A stretch of 64,000 nucleotides of DNA from an uncultured Eubacteriales bacterium (GTDB lineage Bacteria > Bacillota > Clostridia > TANB77 > CAG-508). The translations under genes were made by a program, and so were the position numbers. The DNA is taken from NCBI GenBank assembly GCA_949840345.1, contig CATKWX010000001.1:1-64000 (forward strand), written 5' to 3'. Positions 17,400 through 27,244 of the stretch are shown in pieces (the first letter of the stretch is position 1; each line of letters starts with the position of its first letter). The notes under the pieces were generated by a model, which was not told where the DNA came from, did not search any database, and saw only the letters and a list, made by a program, of their open reading frames with translations.

Positions 17400-18839
17400 T
17401 TATTTGTTTAATTCTTCTAGGAACATTTTGTTTAACATTCCTGGATTTGCCTTTCCTTTTGTTTCTTTCATCGCTTGTCCTACTAAGAAACCTAAGGCTT
17501 TGTCTTTTCCTGCTTTATAGTCTGCTACTGATTGAACATTGTTTTGTAATACTTTTAGTACTACTTCTTTTATTGCTCCTTCATCTGAAATTTGTATCCA
17601 ACCTTTTGACTCTACGATTTTCATTGGGTCTTTTGGATTTTCGAATAATTCTACTAATACTTTTTTGGCAATACTTGAGCTTATTGTTCCTTTATCGATT
17701 AATACTACTAAGTTTCCTAATTGTTCTGCTGTAAAAGGTATTTGGTCTGGTTCTAGTTCTCTTTCATTTAATTCTTTTGTTATGTCTGTCATTATCCAAT
17801 TGCTTACAGCTTTTGGATTATTGCAAATTGCTGATGCTCCTTCAAAAAGATTAGATAAGTATTTTGAAGCTGTTAAAAGATTTGCATCATATTCTGGTAA
17901 CCCAATTTCTTCTATATATCTTTTCTTTCTGCTTTCTGGTAATTCTGGTAAATTCTTTCTTATCTCTTCTATATATTCATCGCTCATTTTTATTGCTAAT
18001 AAATCTGGGTCTGGGAAATATCTATAATCTTGTGCATCTTCTTTATCTCTCATTGAAAATGTTTTTCCAGATACATCGTCCCATCTTAGTGTTTCTTGGT
18101 CAATTTTTCCACCATTTTCCAATACATCTATTTGTCTGTCTGCTTCATATTCTATTGCTCTTACTATAGATTTAAATGAGTTCATATTTTTCATTTCTGT
18201 TCTTGTTCCAAATTCTGTGGCACCTTTTTTTCTAACAGATACGTTTACATCGGCTCTTAAAGAGCCTTCTTGCATTTTGCAATCTGATACTTCTATATAT
18301 TCTAATATTGATTTTAGTTTTCTTAAATAGCTTTCTACTTCTTTTGCAGTTCTTAAATCTGGCTCTGAAACTATTTCTATTAATGGTACCCCTGCTCTAT
18401 TTAAATCTACTAAACTTCCTCTACCATATTCATCATGATTTAATTTTCCTGCATCTTCTTCTATATGTATTCTTGTAAGCCTTATTTTCTTTTTCCCTTC
18501 TTCTGTTTCTATTTCTACATATCCTTTTTCACAAAGTGGCATATCGAATTGTGATATTTGATATGCTTTTGGTAAATCTGGATAGAAGTAATTTTTTCTA
18601 TCATTTTTACTATTTCTTGCTATTTCACAGTTTGTTGCTATTCCTGCTTTTATTGCATATTCTACAACTTTTTCATTTAATACTGGTAATGTTCCTGGCA
18701 TTGCCATACATACTGGGCAACAATGTGTGTTTGGTTCTCCACCAAATTCTGTTGGACATGAACAGAATATTTTTGTTTTTGTTGATAATTCTGCATGTAC
18801 TTCAAGTCCCATTACTATTTCATAATCTTCTCTAGACAT
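17400..18839 (-). CDS. gatB: Aspartyl/glutamyl-tRNA amidotransferase subunit B
   Basis: GatB binds the mischarged tRNA and activates the glutamate or aspartate for amidation. The 479-residue protein starts MSREDYEIVMGLEVHAEL and has FCSCPTEFG, HCCPVCMAMPGTLPVLN with zinc-binding cysteines, GRGSLVDLNRAGVPLIEIV, and the C-terminal YqeY-like tail. Together with gatC and gatA on the same strand it makes Gln-tRNA and/or Asn-tRNA. Confidence 0.96.
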   Translation of the reverse strand: MSREDYEIVMGLEVHAELSTKTKIFCSCPTEFGGEPNTHCCPVCMAMPGTLPVLNEKVVEYAIKAGIATNCEIARNSKNDRKNYFYPDLPKAYQISQFDMPLCEKGYVEIETEEGKKKIRLTRIHIEEDAGKLNHDEYGRGSLVDLNRAGVPLIEIVSEPDLRTAKEVESYLRKLKSILEYIEVSDCKMQEGSLRADVNVSVRKKGATEFGTRTEMKNMNSFKSIVRAIEYEADRQIDVLENGGKIDQETLRWDDVSGKTFSMRDKEDAQDYRYFPDPDLLAIKMSDEYIEEIRKNLPELPESRKKRYIEEIGLPEYDANLLTASKYLSNLFEGASAICNNPKAVSNWIMTDITKELNERELEPDQIPFTAEQLGNLVVLIDKGTISSSIAKKVLVELFENPKDPMKIVESKGWIQISDEGAIKEVVLKVLQNNVQSVADYKAGKDKALGFLVGQAMKETKGKANPGMLNKMFLEELNK

Positions 18840-18862
18840 ACGTTTTTTTCCTCCTATTTTAA

Positions 18863-19022
18863 TCGGAACGACGAGGGCGTCGTTCCCTACAGTTTAATTA
18901 TTCACTATTCATTAGGGTCATTCCTTCGAATCACGGAACGACGAGGGCGTCGTTCCCTACAATTATTATTCACTATTCACTATTCATTATTCACTCGGCA
19001 TCTACTTCGTAGCTAATCTCCC
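18863..19022. repeat. Intergenic repeat cluster between gatA and gatB
   Basis: Two GGAACGACG/CGTCGTTCC hairpins with CCCTAC lie next to the ATTCACT-rich family that ends TTCGTAGCTAATCTCCCG. The last part overlaps the end of gatA and encodes its final residues and stop. Confidence 0.7.
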
Positions 19023-20483
19023 GAATGTTGGTTTGTTTTCTCCTCTAAAGTTTGTATTTTGCTCATATGTGTATGCTGCTTTAAGTATTGTATCTTCTGC
19101 AAAGTGATTTCCTATTAATTGGAAGCCTATTGGCATACCCTCTGAGTTTAATCCACATGGAACTGATATTCCAGGTAATCCTCCAATATTTACAGATACT
19201 GTACAAATATCTGCTAAGTACATTTCTAATGGATTATTTGACCTTGTTCCAATATTAAATGCAACTGTTGGAGATGTTGGAGTTAATAACACATCATATT
19301 TATTAAATAACTTTTGAAATTCATTCTTAACAACTGTTCTTACTTTTTGTGCTTTTTTATAATATGCATCATAATATCCTGAACTTAATACATATGTTCC
19401 AAGCATTATTCTTCTTTTTACTTCTTCTCCAAAACCTTCGCTTCTTGAGTTTATGTATATATCTTTTAAATTGTTAAATTCTTTTGTTCTATATCCATAT
19501 CTTATTCCATCGAATCTTCCTAGGTTTGAGCTTGCTTCAGCACATGCAATTATATAATATGTTGCTAATGCATAGTCTGTAACCTCCATAGAGCATTCTT
19601 CTACTGTTGCTCCCATTTCTTCATATTTTTTTGCAACATCCATTATTGCTTTTTTTACTTCTGGATTTATACCATCACCAAAATATTCTTTTGGTAGTCC
19701 TATTTTTAAACCTTTCACATCATTTACTAAAGCTTTTGTATAGTCTTTTTTCTCTATATCTAATGAAGTTGTATCTTTTTCATCATGACCAGTTATCAAA
19801 TTTAATAATAAAGCTGAATCTGTAACATCCTTTGTTATAGGCCCAATTTGGTCTAATGATGATGCAAATGCAACTAATCCATATCTAGATACTAAACCAT
19901 ATGTTGGCTTTAATCCTACTACACCACAAAATGATGATGGTTGACGTATTGATCCACCTGTATCTGAACCTAATGCCCAAGGTACTAAATTTGCTGCTAC
20001 TGCTGCTGCACTACCACCACTCGAACCACCTGGAACTCTATTTAAATCCCATGGGTTTTTTGTTTTCTTGAAATATGAATATTCTGTTGAAGCGCCCATT
20101 GCAAATTCATCCATATTTAATTTTCCAAGCATTATCATATTTTCATTGTTTATTTTGTCCATAACTGTTGCATCGTATGGTGCAACAAAGTTTTCTAACA
20201 TTTTTGATGCACATGTTGTTTTTACACCTTTTGTACAAATGTTGTCTTTTATTCCTATTGGAATACCTGCATATTTTGATTTTATTTCTCCACTTTCTAC
20301 TTTTTGTTGAACTTCTTTTGCTGATTCTAAAGCAGTGTCTGTTGTTAATGTAACAAATGCATCAACATCTTTTTCTTTTTCATTTATTCTATCTACATAG
20401 CTTTTTGTTATATCTGAAATTGTAGTTTCTTTACTTGCTAGCTTGTCCATAAGCTCATGTACTGTTAATTCATAAAGTTCCAT
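19002..20483 (-). CDS. gatA: Aspartyl/glutamyl-tRNA amidotransferase subunit A
   Basis: GatA is the amidase that releases ammonia from glutamine. The 493-residue protein has the amidase-signature catalytic lysine in [28 protein letters not shown] with the catalytic serines, and [16 protein letters not shown]. The last residues (FGRLATK) and stop are encoded by a dispersed intergenic repeat, so an insertion has probably replaced the original C-terminus. Confidence 0.96.
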   Translation of the reverse strand: MELYELTVHELMDKLASKETTISDITKSYVDRINEKEKDVDAFVTLTTDTALESAKEVQQKVESGEIKSKYAGIPIGIKDNICTKGVKTTCASKMLENFVAPYDATVMDKINNENMIMLGKLNMDEFAMGASTEYSYFKKTKNPWDLNRVPGGSSGGSAAAVAANLVPWALGSDTGGSIRQPSSFCGVVGLKPTYGLVSRYGLVAFASSLDQIGPITKDVTDSALLLNLITGHDEKDTTSLDIEKKDYTKALVNDVKGLKIGLPKEYFGDGINPEVKKAIMDVAKKYEEMGATVEECSMEVTDYALATYYIIACAEASSNLGRFDGIRYGYRTKEFNNLKDIYINSRSEGFGEEVKRRIMLGTYVLSSGYYDAYYKKAQKVRTVVKNEFQKLFNKYDVLLTPTSPTVAFNIGTRSNNPLEMYLADICTVSVNIGGLPGISVPCGLNSEGMPIGFQLIGNHFAEDTILKAAYTYEQNTNFRGENKPTFGRLATK

Positions 20484-20510
20484 ATTAAATCCTCCTATTT
20501 TTATTTATTG

Positions 20511-20745
20511 TTCATTTAGGGTCATTTCTCTTGGGTTAGGGCGTAATTGGGTATCACTTCGAAGAACGGGCGGACACAAGTCCCGACCCTACAAGCCGAT
20601 TACGCCCCTACAATTAATTATTCATTATTCACTCGGCACCTTCTTCGTAGATAATCTCCCGTTTGTGCCCCTACACCAAAATTTGCCATTGGCAAATTTT
20701 ATATTATTCTCTATTTACTGTGTATCACATTAAGGTCGTTCCCTA
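20511..20745. repeat. Intergenic repeat cluster between gatC and gatA
   Basis: The 266-base gap is filled by a GGGCGGACA/GTCCCGACCC hairpin nested inside a GGGCGTAA/TTACGCCC pairing, an ATTCACTCGGCACC repeat, an AAATTTGCC/GGCAAATTT palindrome and partial CCCTAC repeats. No gene is seen. Confidence 0.65.
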
Positions 20746-20749
20746 CGAA

Positions 20750-21034
20750 TTAAATTACTTTTGGTATTTTAAACATACCATCCTCTTGCTCCGGTGCATT
20801 TGATAATAGAATATCTCTATCTCCAAATTGTTTTACTTCATCTTTTCTAAATACATTATAATTTTCAGTTGCTCCAATTGACTCATCTACATTATCTGTA
20901 TTTACATTATTAACTGTATTAGCAAAATTTAATATATCTTTCATATTAAATACAGTTTTTTCAACTTCTTGTTCTGTTAGCTTTAAGTTCGCTAACTTTG
21001 CTATATGAATTATTTCTTCTCTACTTACATCCAT
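20750..21034 (-). CDS. gatC: Aspartyl/glutamyl-tRNA amidotransferase subunit C
   Basis: GatC stabilises the GatAB complex. The start is the ATG of MDVSREEIIHIAKLANL, behind AAAGGAAT; an upstream in-frame start lacks a ribosome site. The 94 residues show the usual N-terminal helix, LTEQEVEKTVFNMKDIL, and the C-terminal RKDEVKQFGDRDILLSNAP. A shortened copy of the palindromic leader element lies directly upstream. Confidence 0.93.
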   Translation of the reverse strand: MDVSREEIIHIAKLANLKLTEQEVEKTVFNMKDILNFANTVNNVNTDNVDESIGATENYNVFRKDEVKQFGDRDILLSNAPEQEDGMFKIPKVI

Positions 21035-21061
21035 ATTTAATTCCTTTCTAAGGTACAAACC

Positions 21062-21107
21062 AAATTTGAAAAAGAATTAGGGCATATGTCGATTATTTTT
21101 CAAATTT
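21062..21107 (-). promoter_or_regulatory. Structured 5' leader element, copy D (short, upstream of gatC)
   Basis: The outer arms AAATTTGAAAAATAATCGAC and CTAATTCTTTTTCAAATTT are kept, but the inner stem and loop present in copies A-C are missing. It is followed by the same TTTGGTTTGTACCTTAGAAA spacer-ribosome-site block and ATGGA start. Confidence 0.65.
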
Positions 21108-21151
21108 AATCTTTCCTTTCGTAATAATGTATTATTATATATTCTTTGAAT

Positions 21152-21185
21152 AAAAAAAACAAGACTTAAAAGCCTTGTTTTTTTA
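21152..21185 (-). terminator. Intrinsic terminator after the VWA gene
   Basis: AAAACAAGGC and GTCTTGTTTT pair around a short loop with flanking U-run, just after the VWA-protein stop. Confidence 0.7.
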
Positions 21186-21192
21186 AATTATT

Positions 21193-22587
21193 TTACTTTT
21201 TATTAGACATTTTTAATTTTATTCCAAAGAATAACATCACTATAGTAGATATTCCTATTAGTATAAATATTGCAGTAGTAGAAGGTAAACCTGTTTGTGG
21301 CAACCTCTCTGTATATGCTGATGGTTTTGTAGTTGGTTTTTTTATTGAGTTTGGATTTTTAATTTCTTCAGGTGTGAAGTCTACAATAACAAATTCTTTT
21401 TCTTCATCTGATTTGTCGTTTGAGCCTCCTGATATATTTGTAATATCATCTTTTCCATCGTCGTTTTTATCTTTTTTCACTACAATTGAAGGATTTTCAT
21501 CTAATATTTTTTTATGTTCTTCTCCATCTTTATCGTCATATTTTACTATTACCTTCTCATTTGTTTTTAACTCAGTATCTAAAATTTCTGTTATATTTAC
21601 ATTATCTTTAACTTTTATTTTATATTTAAATGTTGCTGTTTCTTCTCCTGTTAATTTATCTATAGTCCAAGTAAATGAATTTTCATCTCCTATATCTGTT
21701 ATACTACCATTTTTTATATTTTCATATTCAATATCAAAATAATCCAAAATTGTTTTTGGAAAAACATCTTCTATCCTTATATTAGAAATTGGATGCTCCA
21801 TATAATTTATTATTTCTTGATACATAAATTTATTAAATATATTATCTATTTCACTATTTTTGTTTATATAGTATACCTTTCCTGCTGTTGGGTTTTCTTC
21901 TGTTCCAAATACATTTTGTATATCTGAATTATCTTCTTGCCCTACTATTAATGATAACACAAATATGCCATTTTTAGATAAATTCATTAATGCACTTTTT
22001 GTTTCATTTGGTGAATTTGGAAATCCATCTGTTACTAGTATTATTACTTTATTTTTACAATTTGCAGAGAATTGTGCTTTTGCTGAGTTAAGTGCATCAT
22101 GTGTACATGTATCTCCTCCAAATGTTGAACTATAATAAGAATCTACTCCATTTAATGCTTCTTGCTTTGAAGATGTTAAACTTGCAATAAGTTCTACTTT
22201 TTTAGAGAATTTCATTACTCCTAATTTCAATTTGGATATATTGTCATATATTAAATCGACAAATTTTGTTGCTGCTATATATGTAGTAGTTTTTCTTGTT
22301 TCATTATTTTCTACTGTTGCCATAGATCCTGAATCATCTAGTACTGTAATAATTTCTATATCTTCTTTATCTTTTTTGTTTTTATTCATATTTTTAATAG
22401 ACAATTCTATTTCTATTTCCTTTGTTTCTGTATTATAATTTACTATTTTTTTAGTAAATTTTATATCGTTATTTATTATACTACTATTACTGTTTGAATT
22501 TACTGTTTGTATAACACTTGCATATGTATTAATATTAAGCATAAAAATACATAATACAAAAACAAACAAAATTCTAATTTTTTTCAT
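21193..22587 (-). CDS. Secreted von Willebrand A domain protein with sortase signal
   Basis: The start is the ATG of MKKIRILFVFVL, behind GGAGTG. The 464-residue protein has a signal peptide (about 1-24), a VWA domain opening with the metal-site motif VLDDSGSM and a later TDGFPNSPNE, a domain with TATFKYKIKVKDN, a proline-rich spacer, then LPQTG, a hydrophobic segment and a basic tail. This is a cell-wall anchoring signal for sortase. Role is probably adhesion or pilus tip; the ligand is unknown. A TTGAAA/TACAAT promoter lies upstream and a terminator downstream. Confidence 0.88.
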   Translation of the reverse strand: MKKIRILFVFVLCIFMLNINTYASVIQTVNSNSNSSIINNDIKFTKKIVNYNTETKEIEIELSIKNMNKNKKDKEDIEIITVLDDSGSMATVENNETRKTTTYIAATKFVDLIYDNISKLKLGVMKFSKKVELIASLTSSKQEALNGVDSYYSSTFGGDTCTHDALNSAKAQFSANCKNKVIILVTDGFPNSPNETKSALMNLSKNGIFVLSLIVGQEDNSDIQNVFGTEENPTAGKVYYINKNSEIDNIFNKFMYQEIINYMEHPISNIRIEDVFPKTILDYFDIEYENIKNGSITDIGDENSFTWTIDKLTGEETATFKYKIKVKDNVNITEILDTELKTNEKVIVKYDDKDGEEHKKILDENPSIVVKKDKNDDGKDDITNISGGSNDKSDEEKEFVIVDFTPEEIKNPNSIKKPTTKPSAYTERLPQTGLPSTTAIFILIGISTIVMLFFGIKLKMSNKK

Positions 22588-22609
22588 ATGTATCACTCCA
22601 ATCTATTTA

Positions 22610-22638
22610 ATTGTAACATATGTTAAGCTTACTTTCAA
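22610..22638 (-). promoter_or_regulatory. Sigma-A-type promoter of the VWA gene
   Basis: On the minus strand TTGAAA and TACAAT are separated by 17 bases, about 25 bases before the ATG. Confidence 0.6.
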
Positions 22639-22664
22639 TACTTTTGTCATTTTTTGTTTACAAC

Positions 22665-22696
22665 AAAAACGGACGATATAATCGTCCGTTTTTACA
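22665..22696 (-). terminator. Intrinsic terminator
   Basis: AAAAACGGACGAT and ATCGTCCGTTTTT form a perfect stem around a short loop, 30 bases after the stop of the 22726-22962 gene. Confidence 0.8.
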
Positions 22697-22725
22697 AATA
22701 ATATATTTAAAATGCGTTGTATAAT

Positions 22726-22962
22726 TTAGCATTTTCTTTGACAACATATTAATGTTAGTATTCTTATTATAATTAATATAACTAAAGTTACTAAAAGTAC
22801 AATTAAAGCTCCTATTCCTATTAGAGTTACTAATCCAGTTAATGCTCCAACTATTAATCCTATTACAAAACTTAATACTAAAGATAATATAAATATTATT
22901 AAATCTACACAACATTTTGCTTTTTTAGTTTTTCTGCAACATATTTCTACTTGTGGTTCCAT
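22726..22962 (-). CDS. Small cysteine-rich membrane protein
   Basis: The 78-residue protein starts MEPQVEICCRKTKKAKCC and ends LICCQRKC. Between these cysteine/lysine ends lies a long hydrophobic stretch of about 50 residues, enough for two membrane spans with glycine-rich turns. AGGAGG precedes the ATG and a terminator follows. No family is recognised. The symmetric cysteines at the cytosolic ends may bind metal, which is inference. Confidence 0.65.
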   Translation of the reverse strand: MEPQVEICCRKTKKAKCCVDLIIFILSLVLSFVIGLIVGALTGLVTLIGIGALIVLLVTLVILIIIRILTLICCQRKC

Positions 22963-23125
22963 ATCTATACACCTCCTACTTGTGCATATGTGATATATTA
23001 TATATTATGTTTTTTTGTGTTTTTTTGTTACTTTTTGTAATATATTTTTTTATTTTAATATAGACTTTTTTATTTTTTTTGTGTATTATATATATTATTG
23101 AAATCCAAATTCTAGGAGGAAACAT

Positions 23126-23353
23126 ATGAAAAAATTTGTAAAATTAAGTAGTTTATTTTTATTATTTATTATCACTATATGCACTATATTCCCTTGTATA
23201 TCTAATGCAGCAAGTGTAGTATCTGAAGCATATAACAATTTACCTGAATCACAATTAGGTTTAGCAAATATTTTAAATATTATATTAATTTCTGTTGGTG
23301 TTGTTTTAATTTTATTAGGAATTGCAATCTTTATTAGATTGAAAAAAATGTAA
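23126..23353 (+). CDS. Small secreted or membrane protein
   Basis: The 75-residue protein has a signal-like N-terminus (about 5-28, ending SNAAS), a short polar segment and a hydrophobic segment at about 47-70 followed by a basic end. AGGAGG precedes the ATG. Family unknown. Confidence 0.65.
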   Translation: MKKFVKLSSLFLLFIITICTIFPCISNAASVVSEAYNNLPESQLGLANILNIILISVGVVLILLGIAIFIRLKKM

Positions 23354-23373
23354 ACAATGGTAGCAACGTCCAA

Positions 23374-23402
23374 ACGGGTCGATGTGGGCATCGGCCCCTA
23401 CA
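23374..23402. repeat. Variable-hairpin repeat ending CCCCTAC
   Basis: The arms GGGTCGATG and CATCGGCCC pair, followed by CTACA. Confidence 0.6.
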
Positions 23403-23589
23403 GTTTGTGTTATATCGAAAATCGTTAAAAATCTAAATAATTTCTATATATTATTTTTCATCTTATTTTATTTTCATGTTTAAAATTAGAAAATTTTAGT
23501 ATAGCCTTTTTTGAATATTTTGTAATTTAAAGTCGAATAATAATATTAGACTTTTTTAAGCTTACAAAATTTTTATAGGAGGTTTGTAC

Positions 23590-24042
23590 ATGAAAAGGAA
23601 AATTTTTATATTAGTTTCTATACTATTTGCTGTTATCTGCATTAATAGTTTCTGTTTTGCAGCTAATAATAATACGAATAATACTATGGAAAATACAGGA
23701 AACAACGTAAAAAACGCTGCAGAAGACGTTGGTAACAATATAAAGAATGGTGCTCAAAATCTAGGTAATGACGTAAAAAATGGAGCTCAAAATTTAGGAA
23801 ACGATGTAAGAAACGGTATACAAAATGCTGAAAACGCTGTAAAAGATACTGCAAGAGATATAACTGATGATAACAACAACAATAATAATGGATATACTGC
23901 AACAAGAACTTCTACACCAGAAACAAATAATAATACTAATACAGTATGGACTTGGGTTATTTTAGCTGCTATAGCTGTAGTTATAATAGGTCTTATTTGG
24001 TATTATGCAGCACAAAATACTCACAATAGAAACAATGACTAA
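23590..24042 (+). CDS. Secreted amphipathic-repeat protein with C-terminal anchor
   Basis: The start is the ATG of MKRKIFILVSI, behind AGGAGG. The 150-residue protein has a signal peptide (about 1-23), then imperfect 11-residue repeats of the type NIKNGAQNLGNDV and NVKNAAEDVGN over about residues 35-85 that should form amphipathic helices, like LEA/apolipoprotein-type repeats. An Asn/Thr-rich linker, a hydrophobic segment (about 119-141) and a polar tail follow. A surface role is inferred; function is unknown. Confidence 0.7.
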   Translation: MKRKIFILVSILFAVICINSFCFAANNNTNNTMENTGNNVKNAAEDVGNNIKNGAQNLGNDVKNGAQNLGNDVRNGIQNAENAVKDTARDITDDNNNNNNGYTATRTSTPETNNNTNTVWTWVILAAIAVVIIGLIWYYAAQNTHNRNND

Positions 24043-24047
24043 TTTAT

Positions 24048-24076
24048 TAGGGCACATTGCATGTGCCCTAATTTTA
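24048..24076 (+). terminator. Intrinsic terminator
   Basis: TAGGGCACAT and ATGTGCCCTA form a hairpin followed by ATTTT, seven bases after the previous stop. Confidence 0.7.
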
Positions 24077-24117
24077 TGCTATAATTTAATATATTTATTT
24101 TTAAGAGGTATATACAT

Positions 24118-24564
24118 ATGAATAAAGTAATTTCAAAAAATCCAGTAGCTTACCACAATTACTCTATTGAAGATACAATTGAAGCCGGCATAGTTCTTAC
24201 TGGTACAGAAATAAAGTCTATTAGAACCGGAGGCGCAAACCTTAAAGATTCTTATGCCAATATAAAAAATGGCGAAGCATATATATATGGCATGCACATT
24301 AGTCCTTATGAAAATGGAAACATTTTTAATAAAGACCCATTAAGAGATAGAAAATTATTATTAAATAAAAGGGAAATAAATAAATTAGTTGGATTAATTA
24401 AACAAAAAGGCTATACTTTGGTTCCTATTTCATTATATTTTAAAAACAATTTTGTTAAGTTGGAATTAGGAATTGGTAAAGGTAAAAAACTTTTTGATAA
24501 AAGAGAAGACATTGCCAAAAAAGATGCAGAAATGAAAATAAGACGTGCTATAAAAAATAAATAG
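24118..24564 (+). CDS. smpB: SsrA-binding protein SmpB
   Basis: SmpB brings tmRNA to stalled ribosomes. The 148-residue protein has [49 protein letters not shown] and the basic C-terminal tail ending KIRRAIKNK. Length and motifs match the family. No tmRNA gene is recognised next to it. Confidence 0.95.
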   Translation: MNKVISKNPVAYHNYSIEDTIEAGIVLTGTEIKSIRTGGANLKDSYANIKNGEAYIYGMHISPYENGNIFNKDPLRDRKLLLNKREINKLVGLIKQKGYTLVPISLYFKNNFVKLELGIGKGKKLFDKREDIAKKDAEMKIRRAIKNK

Positions 24565-24602
24565 CACTACATTTTCCAAATTTAAATATTTAAAATAACA
24601 GA

Positions 24603-24722
24603 GTAGTAAAAAGCAAATATATATTATTATTTATTAAAAGCCTGAGCAGCACGGCTTAAGGATAACCCGTGAAACCTCGAAGGTTTTAATAAATAATAAT
24701 ATATATTTGCTTTTACGGTCTA
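24603..24722. repeat. Long inverted repeat between convergent genes
   Basis: Perfect 28-base arms at 24612-24639 and 24684-24711, extended outward by partial pairing of GTAG/CTAC. The 44-base loop contains its own short pairings. It lies between the convergent smpB and flippase-like genes and could terminate both. Confidence 0.8.
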
Positions 24723-24729
24723 CTTAAAA

Positions 24730-25776
24730 TTATTCATTTGAAGTCTGCTCTTCGTTATCAACAATTTGCATATCTTTCTTACTTCTTAAATCATTTACTA
24801 TAACCACTATTGCACTAACTATTACTAAAAGATAGAAGTTAACTCCTCTATTTATTAATACAGCACTGCTTATCATAGTAGCTGGGAACACACTCTTAAA
24901 TATTTCCATAAATGCACCTTCAGTAACACCTACAGCTCCAGGTGAAGGTATTCCTGATACAGTTGCAAATAATACTGCTTGCAATGATATTATTTGTAAA
25001 ATGTTATGTCCTGAGAATCCAAATGCCCTATATGTCCAGTATGAAACGCTATAATATGCTAAAAATTGAACTGCTGTTGTTAATATAACTTTTAAAATTA
25101 ACTTTTTATTATTTTTAATATATACTGCGCTATATTGGTATTTTTCTAATTCCTTTTCAAGCCTTTCTTGTTTTTCTTCAATATTTTTTATCTTAAAAAA
25201 CTTTAATATCTTTATTACTATATTTATTAATCCCTTTGACATTCTCTTTGACAATATACTTATTAGAAGTAATGCTAATGCACTTAAATTTAATAATACA
25301 CCTATTATAAAAAATATAATTAATGCATGATTTAAATATTGATAATCAAATATTAAGCTTATTAATGCAAAACTAATTGTTATAATTTGCATACTAGTTA
25401 AGTTTATCAAAAGAGCTAAAGTCGAATTTGCAACTGATATTTTATCTTTATGCATATAGTAAACTTGCATTGGCTGTCCGCCACTTGCAGCCGGAGTTAT
25501 TGAACTAAAGAAAAAGCCAATTAGTGCATATTTTAAATTTTTTATAAATGTTGATTTCTCTTTTAAAGCTTTTAAAGTTCTTCCTATATTTACTGATTCT
25601 AAAATTATGTATACCATCATACATAGCATACCAATTAATACATATTCCAATTTTACCGAACGCATTATATTTATTATTTCAAATATATCTTGATCCTTTA
25701 GTAAAATATAGAAAGTTAGTACAATTAGTAATAAAAAGAATATTAAATTTCTAAATATTTTTCTCTTTTTCTTCAT
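24730..25776 (-). CDS. Flippase-like membrane protein (YbhN/MprF-N family)
   Basis: The 348-residue protein is hydrophobic, with about eight membrane segments, and carries GFFFSSITPAASGGQPMQVYY and SGIPSPGAVGVTEGAF, characteristic blocks of the lysylphosphatidylglycerol synthase membrane region (UPF0104/YbhN). Members move or modify lipids; without the synthetase domain it is likely a lipid flippase-type protein. Confidence 0.85.
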   Translation of the reverse strand: MKKKRKIFRNLIFFLLLIVLTFYILLKDQDIFEIINIMRSVKLEYVLIGMLCMMVYIILESVNIGRTLKALKEKSTFIKNLKYALIGFFFSSITPAASGGQPMQVYYMHKDKISVANSTLALLINLTSMQIITISFALISLIFDYQYLNHALIIFFIIGVLLNLSALALLLISILSKRMSKGLINIVIKILKFFKIKNIEEKQERLEKELEKYQYSAVYIKNNKKLILKVILTTAVQFLAYYSVSYWTYRAFGFSGHNILQIISLQAVLFATVSGIPSPGAVGVTEGAFMEIFKSVFPATMISSAVLINRGVNFYLLVIVSAIVVIVNDLRSKKDMQIVDNEEQTSNE

Positions 25777-25821
25777 TTTATCATTTCCTTAAAATATGTT
25801 GGGGTGTGTTTTGGAGATACT

Positions 25822-25892
25822 AAGGGCACAGTGGTGTCATTCCTCACGGGTATTCCCACAAACGGTGCCCCTACATTTCTTCGTAGCTAATC
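25822..25892. repeat. Long GGGCACAGTGGTGT repeat plus partial second repeat
   Basis: GGGCACAGTGGTGT, a CACGGGTATTCCC middle and CGGTGCCCCTAC form a 52-base unit. Copies lie near 31793, 57501, 58812 and 60484. It is followed by CTTCGTAGCTAATCTCCCG from the second repeat family. Confidence 0.7.
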
Positions 25893-25898
25893 TCCCGT

Positions 25899-26852
<954 letters not shown>

Positions 26853-26976
26853 TTAAATTGCCAATAAATTTATATACTGTGATTTTATTTCTAAATATAG
26901 TATATGTCAATAGTATTGAACAAATAAGAAAAATTTTTAATTTTTATTTTTAATTGTTTGTTCTTGAATTGCATAA

Positions 26977-27003
26977 AAATAGACGCTTAATGCGTCTATT
27001 TTT
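26977..27003 (-). terminator. Intrinsic terminator after the DUF1540 gene
   Basis: AAAATAGACGC and GCGTCTATTTT form a stem around a five-base loop. Confidence 0.75.
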
Positions 27004-27181
27004 AATGATTATTATATTTACATTCATAGCTTCCACACATTGATTCATCTTCTGCTTCTCCATTATCACATTCAAAACAAGGCTCTACTGTGATTGATTT
27101 TAATGTACATTTTTTTACTTCTTCGTTATTATATACACAACTTCCTACTGTACAATTTATGCATTGCTTATCGTCGTTCAT
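27002..27181 (-). CDS. DUF1540-type cysteine-rich protein
   Basis: A 59-residue frame starts MNDDKQCINCTVGSCVY behind GGAGG. The pattern C-x2-C-x4-C-x10-C, repeated in part as CFECDNG and CGSYECKY, resembles the DUF1540 cysteine motif common in Clostridia and suggests metal binding. Function unknown. It is followed by a strong terminator. Confidence 0.72.
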   Translation of the reverse strand: MNDDKQCINCTVGSCVYNNEEVKKCTLKSITVEPCFECDNGEAEDESMCGSYECKYNNH

Positions 27182-27244
27182 ACTAAAACCTCCTCTAAAA
27201 AGTATATATTTAGTATGCCCACTTTTTTCTTATTATAATCTTTT

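Noticed and set aside
24565-24729. tmRNA gene next to smpB
   Set aside because: The space contains only a long AT-rich inverted repeat. No tRNA-like ends or tag-peptide frame can be seen.
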